Below, one piece after another: positions 42,826-55,429 of a stretch of 64,000 nt of DNA. The translations under genes and the position numbers were made by a program. Numbering within the stretch: position 1 is the stretch's first letter; each line of letters opens with the position of its first letter. The stretch covers positions 4,642,731 through 4,706,730 of the forward strand of contig CM030935.1 of NCBI GenBank assembly GCA_018136815.1. The letters are read 5' to 3'. Below the pieces are notes generated by a model, which worked only from the letters and a program-made list of their open reading frames with translations, was not told the origin of the DNA and did no database searches. Origin of the DNA: Isochrysis galbana (lineage: Eukaryota > Haptophyta > Isochrysidales > Isochrysidaceae).

Positions 42826-45480
42826 TCAGGGCGAGCGGGGGCCAGATCGCATGGTGTCCGCGGCTGGTTGCGCATTGGGCGTGGACGGCGCCGATGGAGA
42901 TGGGCTTGTGGGAGGCGGGAAGCGGTCTTCAGCGCAAAAGGGCCCAATGAGGAGGCACTCTCGCTTGGCCGGATCATAAGCACATCGCTGGAGGCCGTCA
43001 TCGAGTGCAACGTAGAATCGCAGACACTCGATCGGATCATTACGCGACGGGTCCATAGAGCAACGGTCGGCCGCGTTCGGCGCGTTCGAGCCGTTATGCC
43101 CGGTGACACTTCGTGAATGAGCGTCGAGCCAGCTCACGCTAATGAGCTCTGCCGCCATGTGGGAGCAGAGCAGCCGGGGTTCGGGTGGACGCAGAGCGAG
43201 AGTGGGATAGGGCGGCATAGCCGGTGTTGGGCCGAATGGAGGACGCATCGACTCTGATGGCGAGCCGGGCGGCGGTGCGGAAGGCGACATCGGGTGTTGC
43301 CCATCAGGCGTCAGTACGGGCAGCAGGAGGGGCGGCTCTCCAGCTGAGTTGGGCACCGCAGGGAGCGTGATGTTGTACGCTGGATGTGACGGTGGTTGCC
43401 CGCGGTTTGGAGGCGGGCTCAATGACGCTGGCAGAGGCTCAGACGGCGGCAGGAGGGGCAGTAGCATTGGGCTAGGTGGGACCAGCGTGCGCGGGCTCGG
43501 CGGCGTGCGCGGGCTCGGCGGCGTGCGCGGGCTCGGCGGCGCGCGCGGGCTCGGCGGCGTGCGTGGGCTCGGCGGCGCGCGCGGGCTCGGCGGCGTGCGC
43601 GGGCTCAGCGGCGTGCGCGGGCTCGGCGGCGTGCGCGGGCTCGGCGGCGTGCGTGGGCTTGGCGGCGCACGCGGGCTCGGCGGTGGGCGCGGGCTCGGTG
43701 GTGGGCGCGGGCTCGGCGGCAGGCTCGGCGACAGGCGCGGCGAGGGGGGCGGCGGCGGCGGCGAGGGGGGAGGTGGCGAAGGGGGCAACGATGGTGTCAG
43801 CTGGTCGTCTAGGCGCTCCACGCAGGGCTCGCCCAGCCGGCACTCTTGCGTGACGGGATTGTACTCGCAGCGCTGCCAATTCGCGAAGAAGAGCGGGCAG
43901 CTATGTGGGTTCCGCCGGCTCGTCTGTGTGTTGCACCATTCAGGGGGGTCGAGATTGCGCACGTCGGTGAGGGTGGCCTCCATATCGGAGCACAGCATCG
44001 GCGGGGGAGGCGGGGGGGAAGGTGGCGTTGGCGGGCGGGGTGGTGGCAAGGGCGGCGGCGAAGGCCCGGGAGAAGGTGGAGGGAACGACGGCGGGGAGGG
44101 CGGGGGGGGTGGCGGAAACGGGATTTTAGGCCCATCCGGGTGGACCACGTCGACGACGATGCGACCGGCGTCGTCAACAGCACGTGCGCTCACGTGCACG
44201 CGGCGGAGAGCGCCCTCCGCACCCACGTCAAGCATAACCGACTCGCCCTCTAGGAGAAAGAGCTTGTCAGCTGCAGTGTCGACCGCGACGCTGAGGAATG
44301 TCACACCGCCGTCCGCCTCGTCGAAGCTCATGCTTTGAGAGAAGATGTGCAGGGCGTGGACCACCGAAGCTCCTCTAGTGGCGAGCAGTGCGCGGTGCTC
44401 GACAAAGAAGCGGCGCTCGCCTCTAGAGGTCACTACGTTGCTGCCGAGCTGCAGGCCGAGCGGCGACACGTCGACCCCCGAAAGCGGCAGGTCCAACGCG
44501 GGCAGGGAAAAAGTGCAAGGGTCGCACGTGCTGTCCGCCGGCAGCAGCGGCAGACGGTCGGGCGCGATCCAGTCCGCCATAAGCCGTTCTGTCACGAGGA
44601 AGCGTGTCCACGGCAGGAAGCCGTTGCCCATCCTGCTGGCATGCGAGTCGACGGGCCGATAGCTGATGTCATCGGGGACGCTGGGGAGGCTGTCAACAAA
44701 AGCCGTCCTCCACAGGGTCCGGCCGCTGGTGCCGCCCGTCATCCGCCCCGCGTGGTTGAAGCCAAGGTTGTGGCCAAGCTCGTGAGGAAAGGACCGGTCG
44801 TAGTCCCTTGCGCGCGTGAGGTGGATGGCGAAGCCGGGGAGACCCACCCAGCCCTTGCCGCTCCACCTGAGGCCCTCGCACCGAGCCAGGTATATGGCGC
44901 CGAAGTCGAACTCGGCGCGCTTCAGCCCCATGAGCGCCTCGACCTTCTGGAAGGCCCAGGTGTCCACCGAGAGCCCGTTCTGTCTCCACCGCACCCATCC
45001 GACCATCGTGTTGTCCGAGCAGTTGTGCGAGAAGTACTGCTCAAGGCGCATGGGCGGCGCGACAGTGGGGCGGAGCTGGAAGCGGCCGAACGAGTTGTCC
45101 CGGAGCCAGTCGTTGTTATACTCGACGGCGTGCTCGATGTAGCTCTTGACGTCGCCCTGGTGCGCCGACTCGACGAGGTCCACGTTGAAGGCCTGTGCGC
45201 ACTGCGCCTGGGTGTAGTCGATGGGGCAGACAGGGACGATGAGCATGCTCTTCTCACCGACGCTGTACTCCTGCACCACGCGCGTGCTGGGCGCGTGGAG
45301 CGAGCTCCCTCCCGGTCGGAACGTCTCGTGCCACAGCAGCACAAACTCCTTCTCCTCGAGGATGACTCCTTCGACGGCGACCCGTGCGGCACTGAACTGA
45401 GGCTGTAGACCTCGCACGACCATCGGTACGTGGTAGCCATCGAGCAGCGCGGTGGGCTCCTCGTCGGAGAGCACGAGCAG
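42826..45480 (-). CDS. M11 gametolysin-like zinc metalloprotease with Ser-Pro rods and Cys modules (unit 2, longest frame)
   Basis: One frame runs from a CACAG splice acceptor (exon base 45480) to a stop at 42826, about 884 codons. No ATG precedes the catalytic domain, so at least one 5' exon with the signal peptide is missing. The zinc site HELGHNLGFNH (HExxHxxGxxH, about residues 231-241) lies in a gametolysin-like domain of about 390 residues. Then come a Pro-rich rod (PPPPPPPSPPSFPPPSPGPSP), a Cys module (CSDMEATLTDV ... CEYNPVTQECRLGEPC), an approximately 13-unit PPSPRT rod, and a second, similar Cys module (CSHMAAELISVSW ... CAYDPAKRECLLIGPFC). Gametolysins cleave Hyp/Pro-rich cell-wall glycoproteins in green algae, so wall or matrix remodelling is likely. 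This copy ends in RSGPRSP, because a five-G run at 42836 shifts the frame before the membrane helix seen in the left copy. Confidence 0.85.
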   Translation of the reverse strand: MLVLSDEEPTALLDGYHVPMVVRGLQPQFSAARVAVEGVILEEKEFVLLWHETFRPGGSSLHAPSTRVVQEYSVGEKSMLIVPVCPIDYTQAQCAQAFNVDLVESAHQGDVKSYIEHAVEYNNDWLRDNSFGRFQLRPTVAPPMRLEQYFSHNCSDNTMVGWVRWRQNGLSVDTWAFQKVEALMGLKRAEFDFGAIYLARCEGLRWSGKGWVGLPGFAIHLTRARDYDRSFPHELGHNLGFNHAGRMTGGTSGRTLWRTAFVDSLPSVPDDISYRPVDSHASRMGNGFLPWTRFLVTERLMADWIAPDRLPLLPADSTCDPCTFSLPALDLPLSGVDVSPLGLQLGSNVVTSRGERRFFVEHRALLATRGASVVHALHIFSQSMSFDEADGGVTFLSVAVDTAADKLFLLEGESVMLDVGAEGALRRVHVSARAVDDAGRIVVDVVHPDGPKIPFPPPPPPSPPSFPPPSPGPSPPPLPPPRPPTPPSPPPPPPMLCSDMEATLTDVRNLDPPEWCNTQTSRRNPHSCPLFFANWQRCEYNPVTQECRLGEPCVERLDDQLTPSLPPSPPPPSPPPPPPSPRLSPSLPPSPRPPPSPRPPPSPRAPPSPRTPPSPRTPPSPRTPLSPRTPPSPRAPPSPRTPPSPRAPPSPRTPPSPRTPPSPRTLVPPSPMLLPLLPPSEPLPASLSPPPNRGQPPSHPAYNITLPAVPNSAGEPPLLLPVLTPDGQHPMSPSAPPPGSPSESMRPPFGPTPAMPPYPTLALRPPEPRLLCSHMAAELISVSWLDAHSRSVTGHNGSNAPNAADRCSMDPSRNDPIECLRFYVALDDGLQRCAYDPAKRECLLIGPFCAEDRFPPPTSPSPSAPSTPNAQPAADTMRSGPRSP
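43485..43727 (-). repeat. 18-base PPSPRT minisatellite, unit 2
   Basis: Same array as 14803-15045; the following G run has six G's (43744-43749), which keeps the protease frame. Confidence 0.85.
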
Positions 45481-45657
45481 CTGTGAGAATCCTTTGTACC
45501 GACGGTAGGAAGGGCACGGGGGGAGGAGGAGGGGAGCGAGAGAGGCCTCGTCGAGGTGGGAGGATGAGACGAGGGAGCGGAGGAGGCCCAGCTGAGCCTC
45601 GCAGCTCGTGGAGGGCAGGCTGGATGGAGGCGTGGCGAAGATGGATCGCGCGCGCGA

Positions 45658-47032
<1,375 letters not shown>

Positions 47033-47693
47033 TGTCGAACGCGCGATGACTACAGGCTCATAGGCAGAGGCAGAGGGCCGTTCGATCGAGCCGGCAGCTG
47101 ACGCGGTCGTGAAAGGGTCGTTGATTGCTGCTTGCGGGAAGATGTCTGACAGATCATAGTAGAAGTCGGGTCTGAGAGTGTCTGCCATCGGGCGCTACGA
47201 GCGATGAGGTAGACTGAAAGTCGGAGGATTGTGACGCGTGGCGTCGGAGAGTAGAGACGAGGCTAGCTAGCGGTGCTAGCGAGCTAGTGGAAGAGAGGGA
47301 GAATGAGAATGAGAGCTTCTTAGGCTTAGGTCCGAGGTAGACACGGGAGACTACAACGAATGGACTCAAAAAGTCTGAGGGCACAGAACCACACAAACTA
47401 AACCAAACGGGGCGAAAACTAACCACACCTGGACGGACGGCCAGGCGTCGGCACCAGGGCAACTTAGCAACGCACAGACATAAGACGGAGGGGTCGGCAC
47501 AACGAGGGCAGACCTCGCTGGGGAGCTACGACCGATGGACGGAGAGAAGACAAAAGACGGCCATGGATCATTTGATGACATCGAGAGAAAGTAAGAGAAG
47601 AGGCGGTATACCAATCGCCAATCGACGAGACCTTGAGGCTTAAAATAACCCACAGGTTATAAGTAAAAGTCCGTCATCGTATGGAATACGACA
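47033..47693 (-). mobile_element. LTR with polypurine tract, unit 2
   Basis: 661 bases with the same TGTCG/CGACA ends, polypurine tract at 47694-47700 and internal tail to about 47763; effectively identical to unit 1. Confidence 0.65.
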
Positions 47694-48206
47694 CTCCCCG
47701 ACTAAATTCGAGTCGTCCCGACGAGCGTCATGGAAGGAGAACAAAGCAACCGAAATAGAAGAAATCCAGAATTAGAACGACGAGGCGAGAGAAACCAAAA
47801 ATAACCGAGAAACCAAACGTTGAAAGCGAAAGCGACGCTTAAAATAGAAGATGAGAGCACCCGTGGGCCCTTTGAGCACAAATTCGGAAGCTTGACGCGG
47901 CAACCTATTTGTACGCACCGTCCCACCCATTTCTCCCTTTTACAGGAATTCTGCTCGGGTGTTGCGGTGGGTGCAACCGCAGACGACACGCGTCTCATCT
48001 CCTGCAAACAACGGCAATCAACGAAGAAAGAGAAACAATCTGCAACAACAACGAAAGAAGTGGAATGATTCCGAAGACACGCGAAATGCAGTGAGCTACA
48101 ATCTCCGACAACTCTATTATTAGAGTCAAAGAGAGAAGTCACATAGGAGGAAGGGGAGGAAAGACAGCGGACGGAGCGTCGAGCGACAGCAGCGAGCGAC
48201 AGAGCC

Positions 48207-49189
48207 ATGATGAGCGAGAAGGACGTCGACACTCGCCGCACCGAGCTCCGGAAGTACTTCCAGGAGGCGCGCAATGGCTACACGACGAAGGGGGGCGAGA
48301 GGCGGCCACTGACGCCGTGGGAGCACGTCCCAAGCGAGGTCGACGCTCGTCGAGCAGAACAAGAGCGGCGGGTTCAACGGGCAATCAAGATGGCTAAGAT
48401 GATGAAGAGTGAAGAGCCCGACCGGGGACCCCAACGTGGAGCTGACCGAGATGGAGACGATGGCGGCGAAACTCGAGGCGCTCAGCAACCACAACGACTT
48501 CATGGCGCGCATGGTGATGGAGGTGACCAAGGAGCGCGACCTCTATCGCCAACAAAGTCCACAACCACAAGAAGGAGAAGTTGGAGTGGGAGGTGAGAGG
48601 AGGAGGAAGTCGCGTTCCGTCAAAAGAGGGCCAGGTGATTTTTTGGTCATCCATATGTGCTTGTTTTCTTTTTAGGTAGCCACAATGAAGATGAGTACAA
48701 AGCTAATCACGCTCCCCACTCTCAACACACGCGGTAACCCGCGAGCAAGGTGCACTTCGAGTACGCGCCGCGTGCGGTTGCGGGGCTGCGGTGCGCGAGC
48801 TCGACACGCTGCTGACGGGCGGCCGCTCGGACGCGGACACGCTGGCGCACGCGGCGGCCGCATACGACGCCGACGGGCTGCGCGGCGCCCGCGGCGCGTT
48901 CGTCGTGTCGCCGGCGTTCCACGCGCTGGGCGCGACGCCCATCCCGCGCGCGGCGTCGCCCCCGCCCCCGTATGCCTGCGGCGCAATGGGCAAGGATATG
49001 TCACTACCGGACTGTGCGACCCTCGAGATCGAGCGTGCGACCCACCAGGGACCTCCCGCATCCCTCGCGAGGGGCTTGAGCTTGGGCTCCTCACCAGCGA
49101 GCAGCCATTGCGAGGCCGACAGCCGGCGATCGGCCGACGCGGAACCTCCGCGTTTCTTATGGGGATTCGCCCGACATTCACTGCTTTGA
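48207..49189 (+). pseudogene. decayed spliced gene, unrecognised (unit 2)
   Basis: Identical in structure to 28572-29554: ATG at 48207, TGAAGAG duplication at 48403-48416, GTGAGA donor near 48593, TTTTTAG acceptor ending 48675, final stop at 49189. Sharing every lesion with unit 1 dates them before the tandem duplication. Confidence 0.5.
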
Positions 49190-49402
49190 TTCCCTCACGC
49201 GCGCGATCCTCCCATTCTCCCAAAATAGACTTCCATGGGCCGGACAAGGCGGGGGAGTCACTCACCGACGCCATGGATTTTCGTGGGGTAGAGGGGGTTC
49301 GCGGGGGGGGGGGGGGGTCTGGGGGGGCAGGTAAGGGGGGTCCCTGGGGAATCCTTGGACACCCAGGAGGGGTGGAAAATAGTGGTTAAAAAGCGTGAGT
49401 GA

Positions 49403-49840
49403 CCGGCCTAATTGATATCGGATATCGAGCCCTACGCGCCTAAATATGGAGCGAGATATCGACTCGATAGATCATAATATATCTCGCATGACGGAGAGCC
49501 CCTAAATATCGACTGAGATATCGACGATATTCAGTTATAGATATCTCGTTGTCTCGCTCTACGGCGGGAAGAAAGAAGAAAAACGTTGGACGTTGATAGT
49601 TCTACCTACGCCTACGCGCCGCCTCTCTCCCGACCGGAGCTGAGGCTTGCTGCCCTTGCTTGCGCCCAGACTGAAGACCCGGACGCGTCAGCGCGTCGCG
49701 CGTCCGCGCGGCCGGCGGCCCGGCGGCCCGGCGCGCCTAATTATGGACGGGCCTGGCGCAAGCGCCCTAAATATTGACTCAATATGTGGGGCCCCAAAGG
49801 GGCCCTAAATATTGACTCAATATATTCGATATCTTGATTC
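49403..49840. repeat. AT array with CCTAAATAT motifs and GC hairpins, unit 2
   Basis: Same as 29768-30200 without visible difference. Confidence 0.6.
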
Positions 49841-50037
49841 GAGCTCCCAGCTTAGAAGGGGGAGAAGAGGCAGGGGAATAGGTGATGTCATTGTGATTGT
49901 GAGTCCGGGAGCGGCGTAGGTCGGTAGCTTAGCGGTCACCTTCAAGAATTTTTTTATGCTAGCGGATGGAACATGGACATGGACTCCCTTTCAGGAAAAT
50001 TAATACCCCCCCCCCACCTCCGTTGGCTCTCCCCATT

Positions 50038-52568
50038 TTATTCGTCTCGACGCGTCTGCTGTAGCGCAACGGAGCGTGGGCACATGTAGGTTGCGTCCGG
50101 GCCATTCTGAACAGCAGGCCGAAAGTAACACGAGGAAACACTACATCGATAGGGCAAGCCCAAGTTTTGCCGCACATGTTTCTCGCTCCAAACCTTGTCC
50201 CAAGCTCCGCACGAGTTGACTCTATGCAATGTCTTGCTGCTGCAATCAAAGAGGCGCGGGGCCTCCCACATTTCACCATGGAGCGGCGCAATCGCGCGCA
50301 CTCGCGATAGCGTAGCATGACGATCTCATGGCGTTCTTCGGTGGAAAAATACTCGTTGTGACGTAGAATTTGAATCGAGTCGAGTGGCTGATGTCCACCG
50401 ACGCAGCACGATCCTCGATCTTGGGCAGCAGATCGACCGAAATGCTTGAATTCTGCGCGAGCCGCGCGAGTGTACGAGCGGCCGCATTCTTCCTGCGCAA
50501 CCTCGAGCGCAAGGAGCCCCTGTGAGGCACCAGCGGTGCGTACCACTCCCAGCCGTCACTCGCAGCATGGTCATGCACGGGGAAGGTGTGATTGCCCGGG
50601 GCAACTGCTCTGCACCGCATCGTCTGTGAAGGCGCGCGAAAGAAGGTTGGCTGCCTCCTCGTAATCCCTGGCCACGTATGTGCGCCCGACATTCACAGAG
50701 ATTCCCGAGCCAGGGGCGACAAACATCCATAAAGGCGATTGCTTCCACCCAGGTGCCCAAGGGGATTGCACTCTTGGAGCGTCTATTGAGCAATGCAGAA
50801 TTTCTACCCAGCCATACGAGGGCACTGGTGAGGCCCTTCTCTGGGAGATCCAGAGCAGGTCTTTCGTGTTGCCAATGATACCGATGCCGACAAAGAATGG
50901 GCGCTCAGGCGCCATTGGCGTCATTTTGCAGATGCCAACCTTGGAGATGAAGAGTAGTGCCTCCTGCGGCAGGAGTGACAGCCAGACAACTCGTAGGTCA
51001 CTGCTCGATGGCACGCTGCCGCCGGGGCCATAGACGGTCTCCGCGTACTCCTTCTGCACGACCCACTCGTACAGACGGCGCACGGCCCATGACACGCTAG
51101 GCACCGGCGCGAACTGCTCGGAGGACAATGTCCACGAGCGCACAAGCGGCGGGTGTGGCTTCATGTGAGCGCCCACCATTTGCTCAAGCGTCTTTGCGAT
51201 GGGTACTCTGCCGAGTGCGTACTCCTCAAGAAAGGCCGGCCCTGGCTTCTGCAGCTCACACTGCGCGCACAGGAAGCACCGGCGTGTAGAGTCTACAGAG
51301 TAGAAGCGACAGAGCGCCATCGTCTCGCAGAGAGATTTGCACTCAAGCACTGAATGCGTGCGGTGGAGCACAGCAAACGCGNNNNNNNNNNNNNNNNNNN
51401 NNNNNNNNNNNNNNNNNNNNNNNNNNNNNNNNNNNNNNNNNNNNNNNNNNNNNNNNNNNNNNNNNNNNNNNNNNNNNNNNNATCTTGGGCAGCAGATCGA
51501 CCGAAATGCTTGAATTCTGCGCGAGCCGCGCGAGTGTACGAGCGGCCGCATTCTTCCTGCGCAACCTCGAGCGCAAGGAGCCCCTGTGAGGCACCAGCGG
51601 TGCGTACCACTCCAGCCGTCACTCGCAGCATGGTCATGCACGGGGAAGGTGTGATTGCCGGGGCAACTGCTCTGCACCGCATCGTCTGTGAAGGCGCGCG
51701 AAAGAAGGTTGGCTGCCTCCTCGTAATCCCTGGCCACGTATGTGCGCCCGACATTCACAGAGATTCCCGAGCCAGGGGCGACAAACATCCATAAAGGCGA
51801 TTGCTTCCACCCAGGTGCCCAAGGGGATTGCACTCTTGGAGCGTCTATTGAGCAATGCAGAATTTCTACCCAGCCATACGAGGGCACTGGTGAGGCCCTT
51901 CTCTGGGAGATCCAGAGCAGGTCTTTCGTGTTGCCAATGATACCGATGCCGACAAAGAATGGGCGCTCAGGCGCCATTGGCGTCATTTTGCAGATGCCAA
52001 CCTTGGAGATGAAGAGTAGTGCCTCCTGCGGCAGGAGTGACAGCCAGACAACTCGTAGGTCACTGCTCGATGGCACGCTGCCGCCGGGGCCATAGACGGT
52101 CTCCGCGTACTCCTTCTGCACGACCCACTCGTACAGACGGCGCACGGCCCATGACACGCTAGGCACCGGCGCGAACTGCTCGGAGGACAATGTCCACGAG
52201 CGCACAAGCGGCGGGTGTGGCTTCATGTGAGCGCCCACCATTTGCTCAAGCGTCTTTGCGATGGGTACTCTGCCGAGTGCGTACTCCTCAAGAAAGGCCG
52301 GCCCTGGCTTCTGCAGCTCACACTGCGCGCACAGGAAGCACCGGCGTGTAGAGTCTACAGAGTAGAAGCGACAGAGCGCCATCGTCTCGCAGAGAGATTT
52401 GCACTCAAGCACTGAATGCGTGCGGTGGAGCACAGCAAACGCGGTGCGGTTGGCAGTGATGCCGTGGCCACCCCATGCCATGCTACCAAACGTGCGGTAA
52501 CGGTGGCAGCAACGGCCCCAGCTAGAGACCAGCTGGTCGCCCGTCTGCTCGTTGAGCGAGAGCGACAT
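50038..52568 (-). CDS. PAN/apple-like cysteine-rich protein, unit 2, falsely doubled around an N gap
   Basis: Same gene as 30402-31871, with ATG at 52568 and stop at 50038. The 100-N gap at 51382-51481 sits inside it, and 51482-52442 repeats 50418-51381. A naive translation across the N's is in frame and yields a 727-codon protein with the PAN module twice, which is an artefact. Single-base differences from unit 1 cluster near the gap: one G missing near 50261, one T near 50385, one extra C near 50596, one C missing near 51613. The true gene is probably intact and like unit 1. Confidence 0.6.
51382..51481. other. assembly gap, 100 N
   Basis: Exactly 100 undefined bases. The sequence after it restarts about 960 bases earlier in the gene than where the left side ended, so the two contig ends overlap and the true gap length is negative. 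Confidence 0.98.
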
Positions 52569-53237
52569 CTCTCTCTCCGCCAGATGAGAGGAGAGGCGGA
52601 CCTTCTCCCCCCCCCCCCCCCCCCCTTTTCCCTTTAGAATTCGCTTCAACATCGTGAAGAGCCGCGTCTGAGTTTTGTTGTCTATCCCCCCCCAAAAGCA
52701 CTGCGAGCCAGCGACCAGCGGCATGGAACGACGTAGAGATGGGTAGGAGTACACTACTTTAAACTGTCTTATTCCGTTGGGGTTAAACCTTTTACCGGTG
52801 CCACGTGTCTAGTTTCTACCCCTTTCTACGGCGCCTCTCTTGAGCCCCTCGGAGAGGGTCGATCAACCGCTACACGGGAGAGAAGAACACGAATTCAGAG
52901 AGAAAGAAGGAGGGAGGAGAGGTGAGAGAGGAGGCCGAGCGTGACACTGCCCAAACTGGACCGGAGAGAGAGAGGGCGCGCGCTCTCCCACCGTAGTCCA
53001 AGAGGACACCCGCCGAGAGAGGTGGGGAAGCCCACCCTCTCCACCCTCTCCCGCCGCGAGCACCCCGCCAGCACGCGCCTGCCCACCGGGTAGCCTGCGG
53101 TTTGCTTGCGCACCGCTTGCGTCTGTGCCGAGCGGCACCGCCGCGGCCGGAGCGGCCTGCAGTGTGCTGAACGGTGCGATGCGAACTCGGCTGAGCGCCT
53201 CATATTGCCCACGCCGCCCTGCCCTGGCGCAGCAAGC

Positions 53238-53693
53238 ATGTCCGAGACTGTCGGCAAGGTTCAGAATCCTGAGACCTTGGAGAACGGCAACTACAGCACT
53301 GGGCTCGCGCCCGGCTTCCCCAACCAGCTGATCGCCACCTTTGTCTGCGGCCACCCCTTCTGTGAATCCTTTCCAACCACCTTGATTCCGTTGAGAAAGC
53401 GAGACTGGTCGAGGACACAAGATTGTTCCCCGATCCCCACTTCTCGGGTGAGCACCATCGTCGCCTCTCTGGGCTTCTCGCACGTGGGAGACAACCACGC
53501 ACATCGCCCATTTGCAGCACCGGTCTGCCATGTTGGCGGCCTCGTGACACGGTCCTTGTCATCTGTACGCGCTGGGCGGGCCGGAGAGCGGGGAGGTGAG
53601 GAGGGGCATCAACCAACCAACCAACCAACTCCTACTACCGACCGCTGCTTGGAAGCGAGCGCATATGAGCTGCCCGAGGCGCACACAGCTTGA
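53238..53693 (+). CDS. candidate short or first exon, unrecognised (unit 2)
   Basis: Same start as 32545 (MSETVGKVQNPETLENGNYS). Here the frame continues further because one G is missing near 53447, reading STIVASLGFSHVGDNHAH and so on to 53693. Evidence for a real product is weak. Confidence 0.3.
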   Translation: MSETVGKVQNPETLENGNYSTGLAPGFPNQLIATFVCGHPFCESFPTTLIPLRKRDWSRTQDCSPIPTSRVSTIVASLGFSHVGDNHAHRPFAAPVCHVGGLVTRSLSSVRAGRAGERGGEEGHQPTNQPTPTTDRCLEASAYELPEAHTA

Positions 53694-53808
53694 TGCTGGC
53701 GGCGACATCGTGTGTCAACTTGCATCGCTTTGAAGTGGGGCAATGTCCTGAGTCCTGAGCCTTATTGCCCATTCTTTCTTTGCTTCCTTTTTATTGTCGC
53801 TTTTATTC

Positions 53809-54528
53809 ATGCTATTTCTCTGTTCTTTTGGAATCATACTGTGGTATGTTGGGGCGTTCAAACGTTCTGCACCTGCGCGTACTCCCTTCTCGTATTTCTT
53901 AGATATGCTGGGGTTTGTGTCACCATCGTCTTTAACTACGAGGTCGCAGCCAACGCGTCGCAAGTGCTCTTGCTTCCCGCCGAGGACTGCCTTGTGCGTT
54001 CTCATGGCAGTAAGTCCCCAAGTCGTGGACGCCGGGTACTGGAGACGCGACCCTAATTGCGTCACAGATTTGGGGACACCTCTCGAGTGCGGACACGACT
54101 TTGGCGAGCAAACGATGTATGTCACCGAGAGCAATTGCCTTGAGTGCGTTCGCGCATGTGACCCTCCAAGCAGTCCCTGGCAATACGTGGGGTGGTAGTG
54201 CGTCTTTGGGTTTTGCGGCTTCTCTTGCTCTTGGGCCACTAACAGTGAGGTGTACTGCAAGAGGCGATCCTGCACCTGGATAGATTCGTCGTCGTTGCCG
54301 CCGCCGCCGCCACCGCCGCCTTCCCCACCTCCACCGTCAATACCCGGCACATGCGGCAACACATGCATCGGATACAATTTCTATACTTCGGATGGCGTGT
54401 GGAGTGGTTTCATGATGTGTGCTTGTGGGAATCTGGAGAGGGGTGTGCAAGAAGAGGGAGTGTGTACAACTTCGAAGGGGCGCAAATTTTGTACTTGTAG
54501 ATGTAATAATAATAAACCATCCATCTGA
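53809..54528 (+). pseudogene. secreted cysteine-rich Pro-hinge protein with an in-frame TAG (unit 2)
   Basis: Same as 33117-33836: hydrophobic start at 53809, TAG at 54196-54198, Pro hinge, second Cys block and stop at 54528. No difference from unit 1 in the coding part. Confidence 0.45.
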
Positions 54529-54667
54529 GCGTTAGTACCACCGCTCTCACTAGCCCGGTACCGGTACTATCACGACACCCTCAGCGCACCTGCCCGCACG
54601 CCTTGAAGTGATGGCGCAAGACACATACACATATGCGGCACGTGCGTGATATCGATATCGAGAATCA

Positions 54668-54822
54668 ATAGGCCCAAACCAGAATATGTAGTTTGGCCAA
54701 CCCGAATATGTAGCATTTATATGTAGAAAATATGTAGAGGTAGAGATCTGTAGCAAGGCATCCAAATAGGTGCCCAAATATGCGGCAAATATGTAGATCT
54801 GTTGATAAAAAATCTTGCAAAC
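54668..54822. repeat. dispersed ATATGTAG repeat (copy 3, unit 2)
   Basis: Duplicate of 33977-34131. Confidence 0.6.
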
Positions 54823-55429
54823 TAAGGCTGTGAACACCCACCGGCCATACCAAACGTGTTTCAACCTGGTAGTGGCCACGGCTACATAGGCTGGTAGTGT
54901 TAGTGGACTATAGCTACATAGATTGGTAGTGTTAGTGGCGAAAGTGGTGGGTGTTAACATGTTAACACTGTTAACACGTTAACACCTTACTTCTAGAGCG
55001 GGCCGAACATGGATAAAAAATGGTGGGGTAGGAGTACGCAAGCGCAGGGGCAGGGGGGGGCGGGGCGCGGAAGGGGACAGTCGGGCAAGCGCAAGCGCAA
55101 GCAAAGGGAAAGCGGCGACGGCACCGGATGAGACAGAGATAGAAGTCAGACAGAGACATATGAGGTGGGCGCAGAAGGCAGAAGGGGAAGGGGAGGGGGA
55201 GAGGGGGAAGGAAATCTGCGGAGGGGGGGGTGGACACGGAGGGACTGCTTCCGAGCGAGCGCGCCAGAAACAAAAGGGTACGAAAAACTAAGGGAGAGAA
55301 CCGGGGAGGGGACGCGGGAAACTCTAGGAACAAGGGAAAGACTAATGGAAAGAAGGGGGGGGGGGCGGACGTCGGACGAGCGAAGGGAGGGGCGAGCGCA
55401 CGGGACTCCGAGTCTCGTCGGAGCGGGGG

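Noticed and set aside
50571..52754. 727-codon ORF with duplicated cysteine module
   Set aside because: It translates through 100 N's between overlapping contig ends; an assembly artefact.
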